A stretch of DNA of 64,000 nt from Omphiscola glabra (GCA_964017045.1 OZ024795.1:49834850-49898849); one strand, 5' to 3'; shown: positions 34,996-46,154, counted from the stretch's first letter. A program made the numbers and translations. Notes: generated by a model not told the origin, from the letters alone.

Positions 34996-35297
34996 GTACA
35001 GTGCTATATAATTGAGCCTAGCCCTAGGCTGGGGTACAGCGCTATATAAGTGAGCCTAGGGATAGGCTGGGGTACAGCGCTATATAATTGAGCCTAGCCC
35101 TAGGCTGGGGTACAGCGCTATATTAGTGAGCCTAGGGATAGGCTGGGGTACAGCGCTATATAATTGAGCCTAGGGATAGGCTGGGGTACAGCGCTATATA
35201 ATTGAGCCTAGCCCTAGGCTGGGGTACAGCGCTATATAAGTGAGCTTAGGGCTAGGCTGGGGTACAGCGCTATATAAGTGAGCCTAGGGATAGGCTG
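34996..35297. repeat. 38-bp array derived from LINE 3' UTR
   Basis: About 8 copies built on CAGCGCTATATAAGTGAGCC and AGGCTGGGGTA. Two more lie at 33460-33525 left of the hAT-like insertion. AGCGCTATATAA is a motif often seen near LINE 3' ends. The array is homologous to the 43-bp repeat at 24200-24495. Confidence 0.93.
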
Positions 35298-35445
35298 TAA
35301 GGTCAGTTGAGATGGCCGTGTAAGGTCAGTTGAGATGGCCGGTGTAAGGTCAGTAGAGATGGCCGGTGGAAGGTCAGTAGAGATGGCCGGTGTAAGATCA
35401 GTAGAGATGGCTGGTGTAAGGTCAATAGAGATGGCCTGATGTAAG
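35298..35445 (+). repeat. 24-bp minisatellite, plus orientation
   Basis: About 6 copies of GGTCAGTAGAGATGGCCGGT plus TGTA. Its reverse complement is the unit of the larger array at 37801-38412. Confidence 0.92.
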
Positions 35446-35646
35446 GAAGATTGAGTTTATCATACATTCACCAACAATAAGGAAGATTGAGTTTATCATA
35501 CATTCACCAACAATAAGGAAGATGGAGTTTATCATACATTCACCAACAATAAGGAAGATTGAGTTTATCACACATTCACCAACAATAAGGAAGATTGAGT
35601 TTATCATACATTCACCAACAATAATAAAGATTGAGTTTATCACACA
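35446..35646. repeat. 36-bp minisatellite, left part
   Basis: About 5.5 copies built on GTTTATCATACATTCACC and AACAATAAGGAAGATTGA. It is cut by the solo LTR and resumes at 37048-37146 for about 2.7 copies. Confidence 0.95.
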
Positions 35647-37047
35647 TGTTGAGATCCGTTGGTTCTCACCAGTGTGAGACTCACTGACTCACAGGCAAAA
35701 ACATTCCTAACCTGGGAAAATCCCAATTTGACCCAATTAGGGTTTGGCCTTAAGGGTAAGTGACCTAAGGGTCGGATCAGAGACAATGAAAACTTTCCAG
35801 GTTCTGTGACCGTGGAATAGCTTAGTATTAGTCCAATGGAAAGGTACCAAAACTTAGGACAATGAAACAGTTCAGTTAAACTCACACGTCGCCAGAGTAT
35901 TGACCCGGCTTGTAAGCAAAGGGTTACTAGGTCATTGAACTTCCTTTATGTCTCAATGCCAACGGGCCTTTATAAGTTGGAAGCATGCGGGTGCTCAGTC
36001 TCTCACATTGATTGACGAAGAAGAGCCTGGTAGATTTCCCTTTGGTACTATGGTTTGCATAGCCTAAGAGTTATCTGGTTAGTACTGGTAGCATTGTTAG
36101 TTGTTAGTAGCATAATAATATATATTATAATGTTAGTAAGAAATGTTAGGATTGTAATTAGTTAGTCAAGTACTGTTAGATTATGAATACTCATTACTAA
36201 TGTATTAGGAATGTACTTCTTTCTTGTAGCTTATGTATTGTATTTATTCTTATTTACAGCCAGTTAAGACCAGTTAGGTTGAATGAAGTTAAGTCAGTTA
36301 CGTTAGGTTCTGTTAGCCTAGCGATAGATAGAATCGCATAGTAAAGCCTAGTAGCCAGAGGCTTTGATTCTGATTATATAATAGGTTGAAGTGAACGTAG
36401 TACAGTGGAGCATATAGAAGATAGCTCATTATTGTACATGATAACCCCGTAGAGTTGGGGACAGTCAGAAATCGGTGTAGCCTACTCAGAAGTAAACAGT
36501 GGACTAGACTGACAGCTCAAGCAGTCAGCTGACAACGCCGACGTCTTGTGTACAAGTGGATGCACCGGAGCGTGACTGGTCATTCATCACCCGTCACCTG
36601 TAAACGACAGTGACACAGAAAGGGACGGAACGACCGTCGACCCTTGTAGTGTGCTTTGTGGAGTCTGGAGTGTGTATCGGACCCATAACAGATTCCAGGC
36701 CAGAGACTACCCAGAGTACCAATCCAGTCTCTTATGTCACTAGTAACAAACTGTAACAATTAATGTTTTTATATTTATATGTATCTCGTATATGTTAAGT
36801 AATTTGCAATTTTTAGTAATTAAATATTTTATTTGTGGGCTGAACCACCTGTGTTATTAAGTTTACATATAAGTAGCAGTGTAAGCGAGTGAGAGAGCTT
36901 CAGTAGTGTTAGTTTGAGAGCGTGTAATATCACTCAGTTAATAATAATCATTCCTTAGACATAGGAGTACTAATCGACGTAGCGGTAGGGACCAAACAAT
37001 ATATATATAAGAATATTTAACAATTAGGGACTAGCGAATCGTTAACA
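35647..37047 (+). mobile_element. Solo LTR, family A, 1401 bp
   Basis: Begins TGTTGAGATCCG and ends GAATCGTTAACA (TG...CA). A perfect 5-bp TSD, ACACA, lies at 35642-35646 and 37048-37052. Joining the flanks restores an intact 36-bp minisatellite unit, so the boundaries are certain. A TATA-like TTTATAAGT (~35970) precedes a TCAGTCTCTCAC initiator-like site. A polypyrimidine-AG acceptor-like site (TTCTTATTTACAG, ends ~36259) is also present at the same place in the second family copy (52165-53489, inverted). There is no internal region, so it is a solo LTR left by recombination. It contains no gene. Confidence 0.92.
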
Positions 37048-37146
37048 ACACATTCACCAACAATAAGGAAGATTGAGTTTATCACACATTCACCAACAAT
37101 AAGGAAGATTGAGTTTATCACACATTCACCAACAATAAGGAAGATG
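37048..37146. repeat. 36-bp minisatellite, right part
   Basis: About 2.7 copies continuing the array at 35446-35646 on the far side of the solo LTR. Confidence 0.93.
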
Positions 37147-37800
37147 AGTAAAGTGAATGAATCACGGTGTGGCCTTCCACTGCACTACTTCCACTGCACT
37201 AGTGTCGCTGTATAATAAGAAAGACCGAAATTATTAGGAAACTGAAAGCTTCAATAAAAAATAAAGTGGTCAGATGTTTGTGGTCAGATAATTGTGGTCA
37301 GATGTTTGTGGTCAGATTTTGTTACTGTCCCCCAAACAAGCCACGCCGTCTGTTTGTAGTCGGCATTGATGAGGTTTCAATATTGGAAACAGAATCTTAC
37401 TACTGACATGTTGACATAGTTTGTGTCTTCTGTAAGTCAAATAAATATAAAATAGCATTTTTTTTCAAAATGTCATGTAAATTAAATAATGTATCTAACT
37501 TATCAGAATATATATATATATATATATATATCAGAAATTAATGGAGTATTAATTAAACGCATTATATGAAAATAATTATCTAAATTTTAAAGAAGGGACC
37601 ATACAGCAGCCCGCCACCCCCCCCCCCTTTCCTTTCCACACAGCTACCTCCCAACCCCCACTTTCCCCACAAAAGATAAAAGCAGAAGTCAAGGGAATTA
37701 ATTTGAAAGTTTAACTAAACATTCCCCTCCTGGATATTTTCCCTTTCACATAAAAAACACACTTATTATGTGCCCACCATGAAGCCCCTCCCAACCTGAA
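37147..37800. other. Single-copy spacer
   Basis: AT-rich. It has short GTGGTCAGATGTTT repeats at ~37266-37320, a (TA)n run at ~37509-37530 and a C run at ~37615-37627. No gene recognised. Confidence 0.5.
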
Positions 37801-38412
37801 TGTCGCAATAACTCATACCCACCTTACACCGGCTATCTCTACTGACCTTACACCGGTCACCTCTAATGACCTGACACCGGTCATCTCTACTGATCTTACC
37901 CGGGCATCTCTATTGACCTTACTCCGGCCATCTCTACTGATCTTACAACGGCCATCTCTACTGACTTTACACCGGCCATCTCTACTGACCTTACACCGGT
38001 CATCTTTACCGACCTTACACCGGCCATCTCAACTGACCTTACACGGCCCTCTCTAATGACCGTACATCGGCCATCTCTACTGACCTTACACCGGCCATCT
38101 CTAATGACCTTACACCGGCCATTTCTACTGACCTTAAACCGGCCATCTCAACTGACCTTACACGGCCATCTCTAATGACCTTACACCGGCCATCTCTACT
38201 GACCTTACACCGGCCATCTCTAATGACCTTACACCGGCCATCTCTACTGACCTTCCACCGGCCATCTCTACTGACCTTACACCGGTCATCTTTACCGATC
38301 TTAAACCGGTCATCTCTACTGACCTTACACCGGCCATCTCTACTGACCTTACACCGGCCATCTCAACTGACCTTACACCGGCCATCTCTACTGACCTTAC
38401 ACCGGTCATCTC
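37801..38412 (-). repeat. 24-bp minisatellite, minus orientation
   Basis: About 25 copies built on TTACACCGGCCATCTCTACT, the reverse complement of the array at 35298-35445. Left units are more diverged. The two arrays form a widely spaced inverted repeat around the solo LTR region. Confidence 0.95.
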
Positions 38413-38720
38413 GTCCATCACAGAGAGGCAGATTAAATGCTTTCACAATAACGCCATGTTTGATTCTAGACCACAACAAACCCAACTACCTGTTAAACAT
38501 ACACAAAATATTATTTTTTTTACATAGAAAAATGTATGAATTAACCAGCACCTCCCCCCTCCCCCAACTAACGCCATAGAGTCCGCCTTTGAAGTAATTT
38601 CCAGCCAGGATCAAATCAATCGATTCCCAACTCGAATGTCCACCCTACCACCCTACCACCCTCCAAACATGGTTTTGCTATTACACTTTCCTCCATCTAT
38701 CTCACACAGCCTTCCTTTCA
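38413..38720. other. Single-copy spacer
   Basis: No repeat, gene or element recognised. Confidence 0.45.
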
Positions 38721-38733
38721 GTGTAGAGACTTA

Positions 38734-38781
<48 letters not shown>

Positions 38782-39275
38782 TTGCTACACTCTCATTCTC
38801 CTCTCTCTCTCTCACTCTCCCCTTTCTCTTTGACTCTCTGTGTCTCTCTTGCAAGCCCTCTCACGCTCCTCTTTCTCTTTGACTCTCTGTGTCTCTCTTG
38901 CAAGCCCTCTCACTCTCATCTTTCTCTTTGACTCTCTGTGTCTCTCTTGCAAGCCCTCTCACTCTCTTATCGCTATCTCTCTCCTACACCGCTATCCTTC
39001 CAGTGAGGAAACTAGCTTCTCTCATTTCTTAAACTTCTATTCCTTTATATGGAAATCCCCTATCTCCCTCGACACACACTCTCTCTACCTCTCTTACTCT
39101 TTCTCTCTCTCTCTCTCCATTTCTCTCTTACACTTGCTTATGTATTCAAATGCCTCTCTAGTGTGTGAGCTGAACCTACTCTTTCTCTCTCTATCTCTTT
39201 TTCTCTCTTTCCATCTCTGTCTGTCTTTCTTTCACTCTGTCTGCCTCTCTCTCACTCTCTCCCCCTTCCGTGTCA
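38721..39275. repeat. CT-rich low-complexity block
   Basis: (CT)n and CTCTCT-rich DNA with three copies of a ~46-bp repeat (GACTCTCTGTGTCTCTCTTG, GCAAGCCCTCTCAC) at ~38823-38966. The leucine/serine-rich open frame is compositional. Confidence 0.9.
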
Positions 39276-39660
39276 CACTAAATCTTCCCCTGGAGATCTG
39301 TGACTCCGAATCACGCAGTGGCAACTGTCATGGCCGACTCTCAATAATTGACAAAAACAAATTTGTCACATTTTTGGCGTTGGAAAATATATTATTTTGT
39401 TCCCTTTTAATTGTTCCTCTTCCTTAAACATTATATATATATATATATATATCTACTCTTCTCTCATTTCCTTTGTCTCTCTCTGTATCTATCTCTTTAT
39501 ATATATACAAACCAATATATTATTTATAATTTATATCTTTCTTGACATAAAACTAGACTACCCCACATGAACCCATCAAATACACTTGATCCACTTTAAG
39601 TTTTCCCTACCTCAAGAAACATGTGTGAAATATTCTAGTAGATCTTTCCTTTTCTGATTG
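39276..39660. other. Spacer with (TA)n
   Basis: Holds a (TA)n run at ~39431-39452 and AT-rich DNA. No gene recognised. Confidence 0.5.
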
Positions 39661-40080
39661 AACTTGAAGGCAGCTATGACAAGTTTTAAGCAGCTATAAT
39701 CACCTATAACCAGCTATAACTAGCTATAACCAGCTGTAACCAGCTATGACCTGCTATAACCAGCTATGACCAGCTATAACCAGCTGTAACCAGCTATGAC
39801 CAGCTATAACCAGCTGTAACCAGCTATGACCTGCTATAACCAGCTATGACCTGCTATGACCAGCTATAACCAGCTATAACCATCTATAACAGATATAACC
39901 AGCTATAACCATCTATAACCAGCTATGACCAGCTATAACCAGATATAAGCAGCTATAACTAACTAAAATAGATATAACTAACCATGATCTGTGTTCTTGG
40001 AGCCAGCTATAACCAGCCATGCTGTGCTGTTGAAGCCAGCTATAACCAGACATGCTCTGTATTCTCGGAGCCAGCAATAA
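39661..40080. repeat. 10-bp repeat CAGCTATAAC
   Basis: About 35 copies of CAGCTATAAC with CAGCTATGAC, CAGCTGTAAC and CTGCTATAAC variants, decaying after ~39960. Confidence 0.93.
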
Positions 40081-40239
40081 CTAGGCTCTAGGCGTTCTGA
40101 TTCTCAGACAAGTCCAACCGTTCCCATTTCCCTGGCTTTAACATCCTTATTATTGTCTCAGTCTCAAGCAAGCCAGTCTTATCCATCCTCGTCCCTAGTC
40201 AGTCTGGCACCATAAGATTGTCTCCAGCAAAACACTTTA

Positions 40240-41430
40240 AATCTGATTCCTATCCCACAAAGTCCTACATAACCATGTCCTACCTGCCCTGTCCTTTCCA
40301 TCTCTGTCCTCCAAATCTCTGTTCTTCCTTTCTCTGTCCTCCACATCTCTGTCCTTCCCATCTCTCTCCTCCACATCTCTGTCCTTCCCATCTCTCTCCT
40401 CCACATCTCTGTCTTTTCCATCTCTGTCCTTTACATCTCTGTCCACCTAAACTCGGTCCGACCCATCTCTGTACTTTCTATCTCTGACCTTCCCATCTCT
40501 GTCCTCCACATCTCTCACCTCCAAATATCTGTCCTTCATATCTCTGTCCTTTCTATCTCTGTCCTTTCTATCTGTGTCCTTTCTATCTCTGTCCTTTCTA
40601 TCTCTGTCCTTTCTATCCATGTCCTTTCTATCTCTGTCCTTCCCATCTCTGTCTTTTCTATCTCTGACCTTCCCATCTCTGTCCTTCCCATCTCTTTCCT
40701 TTCTATCTCTGTCCTTTCTATCTATGTCCTTTCTATCTATGTCCTTTCTATCTATGTCCTTTCTATCTATGTCCTTCCCATCTGTCTTTTCTATTTCTGT
40801 CCTTCCCATCTCTGTCCTTTCCATCTCTGTCCTTTCTATCTATGTCCTTTCTATCTATGTCCTTTCTATCTATGTCCTTTCTATCTATGTCATTCCCATC
40901 TCTGTCCTTCCCATCTCTGTCCTTCCCATCTCTGTCCTTTCTATCTCTGTCCTTTCTATCTCTGTCCTTCCCATCTCTGTCTTTTCTATCTCTGTCCTTC
41001 CCACCTCTGTTCTTCCCATCTCTGTCCTTTCTATCTCTGTCTTTTCTATCTATGTCCCTTCTATCTATGTCCTTCCCATCTCTGTCTTTTCTATCTCTGT
41101 CCTTCCCATCTCTGTCCTTTCCATCTTTGACCTTCTCATCTCTTTCCTCCTCATCTGTGTCCTTTCTATATATGTCCTTTCTATCTATGTCCTTTCTATC
41201 TATGTCCTTTCTATCTATGTCCTTTCTATCTCTGTCCTTTCTATCTATGTCCTTTCTATCTATGTCCTTTCTATCTATGTCCTTTCTATCTATGTCCTTT
41301 CTATCTCTGTCCTTTCTATCTCTGTCCTTCCCATCTCTGTCTTTTCTATCTCTGTCCTTCCCATCTCTGTCCTTCCCATCTCTGTCCTTCCCATCTCTGT
41401 CCTTCCCATATCTTTTTTTTTCTCCATCCT
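40240..41430. repeat. Pyrimidine-rich 15-bp array, 1.2 kb
   Basis: About 79 units of GTCCTTTCTATCTCT and variants (CTTCCCATCTCT, TCTATCTAT). The 15-bp period keeps long frames open on both strands (SFLSLSFLS-like and DRKDRDRK-like), which I treat as artefacts. It resembles the 13-bp pyrimidine array at 7.9 kb (shared TTTCTATC). Confidence 0.95.
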
Positions 41431-41893
41431 TTCCTCTACATCCCTATCCTCTTTATACGTGTCCATTCCATCCCTGTCCTTTCCATCCTTTCCTTCACCA
41501 CCTACCCCGTTCCGTGATTATCCACTAATTATTGATCGCACGGCTCTTCTAGTTGATCTCTAATCTATAGTCCATTTCAGTGTCGGTCCACACATCGGTT
41601 TGTCCACTTGAAACTAACGTATTATCCTAACGTTCCTTCTCATCTTCTTTCACGCTGACGTTTTTTCTCACATTCTTTCCATCTACACAATTTAAAATCT
41701 ACGAACGTTATATAGAGTGTTCTCCTGAAAGTTTGACGTATACAAAACCCTTAATGCCAGGACAGTGGTGTAGTGACGAACAGGGCGGGGCTAGACGCCC
41801 CCATTAAACAAAACTCTGCGGTTGGTCGAAAATGTCACCTGCTATATAAAAATGAATGTGCCGCACGGGGTGGACGCCCCACCACCCACCCTT
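41431..41893. other. Spacer with hAT-like TIR fragment
   Basis: A CAGTGGTGTAGTGACG sequence at ~41763 resembles the left end of hAT MITEs of the CAGTGGCGTA type, but no matching right end or TSD was found. No gene recognised. Confidence 0.4.
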
Positions 41894-42165
41894 CGCCAGA
41901 GAGTATTGAAAGGAATGTAGTCTAGAGAGTATTGAAAGGAACGTAGTTCAGAGAGTATTGAAAGGAACGTAGTTCAGAGAGTATTGAAAGGAACGTAGTT
42001 CAGAGAGTATTGAAAGGAACGTAGTTCAGAGAGTATTGAAAGGATCGTAGTTCAGAGAGTATTGAAAGGATAGTAGTTCAGGGAGTATTGAAAGGATCGT
42101 AGTTCAGAGAGTATTGAAAGGATAGTAGTTCAGGGAGTATTGAAAGGAACGTAGTTCAGATAGTA
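41894..42165. repeat. Minisatellite, 26-bp unit
   Basis: About 10 copies built on GAGAGTATTGAAAGGAACGT and AGTTCA, with GGATCGT/GGATAGT variants alternating in the right half. Confidence 0.94.
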
Positions 42166-42590
42166 TTTAGCACCATTAGAAGGGGAAGTTGAGAGGGGGG
42201 TGGAATCCACTTAAACGGGGCAGACAATGTCAAACGCAGCTAACTAATATTCTACCATGACTGTTGATTTAGTGTAGCTGTCTTGATACATTGAGCCTAA
42301 ATTCTTATACAGTAAACCAACTCCATTTCTTTCTTTTAAGAGAAGTTCGTCCACATTAGAAATTTTGTCCAAATTATTATTGTATTATTATTTTTGTCGG
42401 AGTACACATGCATTTGTTTGGACAAAAATGACGACATTTCATAACCAAACAGGACAGACCGAGGTCTATACAGGACAGACCGAGGTCTATACAGGACATA
42501 TGTAACCTTAGAAGACAGCACGTTTGTACTTACGATGATAAAGTCATGGTTATTTGCCACCTTTTGTTTGCCCTGAATATAAACAAAGAA
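42166..42590. other. Spacer with 21-bp duplication
   Basis: Two copies of AGGACAGACCGAGGTCTATA at ~42452-42493, each holding the palindrome AGACCGAGGTCT. Otherwise single-copy. Confidence 0.5.
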
Positions 42591-42593
42591 CTG

Positions 42594-43000
42594 AAAGTAC
42601 ATCCACGTAAGCTGGTATCAACATAGCAGTGCTATCTGACAGTACATCCACGTAAGCTGGTATCAACATAGCAGCGCTAACTGACAGTACATCCACGTAA
42701 GCTGGTATCAACATAGCAGTGCTATCTGACAGTACATCCACGTAAGCTGGTATCAACATAGCAGTGCTATCTGACAGTGCATCCACGTAAGCTGGTATCA
42801 ACATAGCAGTGCTATCTGACAGTACATCCACGTAAGCTGGTATCAACATAGCAGCTCTATCTGACAGTACATCCACGTAAGCTGGTATCAACATAGCAGT
42901 GCTATCTGACAGTACATCCATGTAAGCTGGTATCAACATAGCAGTGCTATCTGACAGTACATCCATGTAAGCTGGTATCAACATAGCAGTGCTATCTTTA
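42594..43000. repeat. Minisatellite, 45-bp unit
   Basis: 9 copies built on GACAGTACATCCACGTAAGC and TGGTATCAACATAGCAG. The 45-bp unit gives a 152-residue minus-strand frame by divisibility alone. Confidence 0.96.
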
Positions 43001-43371
43001 AAGAACAACTAACAGAGATTATTGGCGGAGAGACTCTTTTCTGGAAAGACCTCGCCAAATACCTCAATATCCGAAACACGCCTACCAGATACAAAGAACA
43101 GAACATAACAGAGTAGAGCAGAGCTTCTGGATTGTCTCTGCTATAATGGACGACAAGGCTCTGGTGTTGGTCTTAATATCCACACGCCTTTCACTCTCTA
43201 TGTCATCGGCAGGCATCAACGACCGTTTTCATAACATTTCGGTGACGATGGCAAATCCCCCGAATCATGAAACACAAATGATCACCAGAAACAAATGACG
43301 TACAAGTACCAAGGCGCAGAATTATGGACTGACCATGGACTCCCAATAATGCTCCCCAATCAAGTCTGAAG
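43001..43371. other. Spacer with a possible exon relic
   Basis: Single-copy. From ~43002 to 43115 the plus strand reads an open stretch with ordinary amino-acid composition (KEQLTEIIGGETLFWKDLAK, then YLNIRNTPTRYKEQ) up to a TAG. I do not recognise the protein. The FWKDLAKYLN part recalls death-domain-like helices only loosely. It starts directly at the array edge. Confidence 0.25.
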
Positions 43372-44197
43372 CACTTATAGTGAGGTCCGGAGTACTTATA
43401 TGTGGGGTCTGAAGTACTTATAGTGAGGTTGGAAGTACTTACATTGAGGTATGAAGTACTTATATGTGGGGTCTAAGTACTTATAGTGCAGTCTGAAGTA
43501 CTTATAGTGAGGTCTGAAGTACTTATAGTGAGGTCTGAAGTACTTATAGCGAGGCCTAAAGTTCTTTTAATAAAGGCTGAAGCACTTATAGTGAGGTCTG
43601 GAGTACTTATATGTGGGGTCTGAAGTACTTATAGTGGGGTCTGAAGTACTTAGAAAAAGATGGGAAGATAATATCAAAGAATGGGCGGGTTTAAAACTAG
43701 GCGATGCTATGCGTAGGGCAGAAGACCGAGAGGAATGGAGAAGAATAGTGTACATGTCATCTGTGGGGCCCCAACGGTCGAAGGACTACGGGACCTGATG
43801 ATGATGAAGTACTTATAGCGAGGCCTAAAGTTCTTTTAATAAAGGCTGTAGTATTTATAGTATGGTCTGAAGTACTTATAGTGAGGTCTGAAGTACTTAT
43901 AGTGAGGTCTGAAGTACTTATAGTAAGGTCTGAAGTACTTATAGTGAGGTCTGAAGTACTTATAGTGAGGTCTGAAGTACTTATAGTGAGGTATGGAGTA
44001 CTTATAGTGAGGCCTGAAGTACTTATATTGTTTGAAGTACTTATATGTGGGTCTGAAGTACTTATAGTGAGGTCTGAAGTACTTATAGCGAGGCCTAAAG
44101 TTCTTTTAATAAAGGCTGAAGTACTTATAGTATGTTCTGAAGTACTTATATGTGGGGATTGAAGTACTTATAGTGAGGTCTTAAGTACTTATAACGA
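43372..44197. repeat. Minisatellite, 21-bp unit, split by LINE tail
   Basis: About 30 copies of GTCTGAAGTACTTATAGTGA plus G. A variant with AAAGTTCTTTTAATAAAGGC occurs three times (near 43558, 43826 and 44095), marking a higher-order duplication. A LINE tail interrupts it at 43653-43805. Confidence 0.95.
43653..43805 (+). mobile_element. 5'-truncated LINE 3' end, copy 2
   Basis: About 97% identical to 21228-21387 (four differences seen). It encodes the same RWEDNIKEWAG to AEDREEWRR to GPQRSKDYGT C-terminus and ends in (GAT)n. GAAGTACTTA flanks both sides (43643-43652 and 43806-43815), consistent with a TSD, although the motif also belongs to the host array. It is truncated within about 6 bases of the same point as copy 1. 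Confidence 0.85.
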
Positions 44198-44334
44198 TAT
44201 GAAGGTGTTAACCGTAAAAAGTTTACGTCCAGAAATCAATTTCTTTGAACATTCATCACAATCTGTATTGCAATTATGCTGATAATTTTAAAATTATGTG
44301 TCGATATCGTGTATCGAATCTGTACGATTACAGT

Positions 44335-44565
44335 GGGCATAGCTAATACGCATAGCTGTTCCTGTGGGCAGAGCTAGTACAGATAGCTGTTCCGGTAGGC
44401 AAAGCTAATACGTATGGCTGTTCCTGTATGCAGAGCAAGTACAGAGTGTTCATGCAGATAGTACAGACAGTGTTAGTACAGACAGTGTTAGTACAGACAG
44501 TGTTAGTACAGACAGTGTTAGTACAGACAGTGTTAGTACAGACAGTGTTAGTACAGTGTTAGTAC
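44335..44565. repeat. Two short arrays, ~30 bp and 15 bp
   Basis: 44335-44435 has three diverged copies of a ~30-bp unit (GGGCAGAGCTAGTACAGATA, GCTGTTCC). 44455-44565 has about 7 copies of GTACAGACAGTGTTA. They share GTACAGA, so one may have seeded the other. Confidence 0.88.
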
Positions 44566-45355
44566 TGCTGGTGCGTGTACAGATACTATATTATTGTTCT
44601 AGTGCAGTTTTATTCTGAGTCAGTGTGGGTTGTTTTGGTTTTTCCATACTTTATCTTGACTCTTGTCCAGTCTCTGTTTTCCACCCAGCGCACACCCGTG
44701 CCCCCCCTCCCCCCCCAAAACCCCCTTTTTGTTTCTTTCCCCTTTAGATTTAGTGAAATCGAAAATCGATTATTTTAAATAAATTTAGTATCCTCGCCTT
44801 TACTTTAAAAACATTCCAATACGGTTTTGGAAGGTTGTATTTTGTGAAGGCAACGATTAATGTCTACCAATCTGCTTTAGTTAGAAATATAACAAACCTT
44901 TAAAAGACGTCTGCATTTGACTTCATGTAATTGTACGTCATTATCATGTATGTGATTGTAGTAACTGTTTTTTGATATGGGATGGTTTCTATCAAAATTA
45001 GTGCATTTAAAATCTTAATAGACTGAAAATGTATTACAACACCAAATGCGTCACAAATACAAAGCATATAGCAAGAGCTACACAACTAATCTCCACACCC
45101 TAACACGCACCCATTGAACACATCCTATGTCATTCATCTTCCGCTTGAAAAACAGGAATAAAAGATTTTTGGGGGAGCTGTGGTGAGGCGGAAAATTGGA
45201 CAATGTGTGTTGTCATCGTCAACATGTCAATGTGCCAAGTTTCAGCTCGATTGGATGACGGGAAGCTGGTCATTTAACCGTCTGAAGATATTGTCGCCAG
45301 AAAGAAAGACATGAACAGACATGATTTTTTTTAAAAAGAAACCAGCAGGCAACGC
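44566..45355. other. Single-copy spacer
   Basis: Contains C runs at ~44701-44716 and a stretch at ~45230-45320 (CCAAGTTTCAGCTCGATTGG) that reads like part of a dispersed repeat, not confirmable here. No gene recognised. Confidence 0.45.
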
Positions 45356-45872
45356 TCAGCCATGTTGGACATGGATAACTTCGCCACTTGAACTCTCAGC
45401 CATGTTGGACATGGATAACCTCGCCACTTGAACTCTCAGCCATGTTGGACATGGATAACTTCGCCACTTGAACTCTCAGCCATGTTGGACATGGATAACC
45501 TCGCCACTTGAACTCTCAGCCATGTTGGATATGGATAACCTCGCCACTTGAACTCTCAGCCATGTTGGACATGGATAACCTCGCCACTTGAACTCTCAGC
45601 CATGTTGGACATGGATAACTTCGCCATTTGAACTCTCAGCCATGTTGGACATGGATAACCTCGCCACTTGAACTCTCAGCCATGTTGGACAAGGATAACT
45701 TCGCCACTTGAACTCTCAGCCATGTTGGACATGGATAACCTCGCCACTTGAACTCTCAGCCATGTTGGACATGGATAACTTCGCCACTTGAACTCTCAGT
45801 CATGTTGGACATGGATAACCTCGCCACTTGAACTCTCAGCCATGTTGGACATGGATAACTTCGCCACTTGGT
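45356..45872. repeat. Minisatellite, 40-bp unit
   Basis: 13 copies built on CTCAGCCATGTTGGACATGG and TCGCCACTTGAACT. AACTTCG and AACCTCG forms largely alternate, so an 80-bp dimer is the effective unit over much of the array. Confidence 0.96.
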
Positions 45873-46154
45873 GTCGATCAAAGGACAAACGCATGAAGGT
45901 TGAATTTAGTTTATGTGTTTCGATCATAATGTAAAATGTAGAAGAATTTTAATACGAAATGGTTAATTCCATTATGTTCCACAATTGGAACACTGGGTAA
46001 TATAGACGAAAATCGAGTTAGGCTCTGATGGGTTTTAATCGTATGTTTGTCTTAGCGGCCATGTAGCAGAATAACTCGAAGAGGGTGATTAGCTTTATGA
46101 CATATGGACCGGGATAAGCCAGAGGGTTGAGAGAGCCCTGTTTGAGGAAAATGT

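Noticed and set aside
40240..41563. A 329-residue Ser/Leu/Ile-rich protein in the 15-bp pyrimidine array
   Set aside because: The frame comes from the 15-bp period. The opposite strand is open too, and the composition mirrors the DNA motif.
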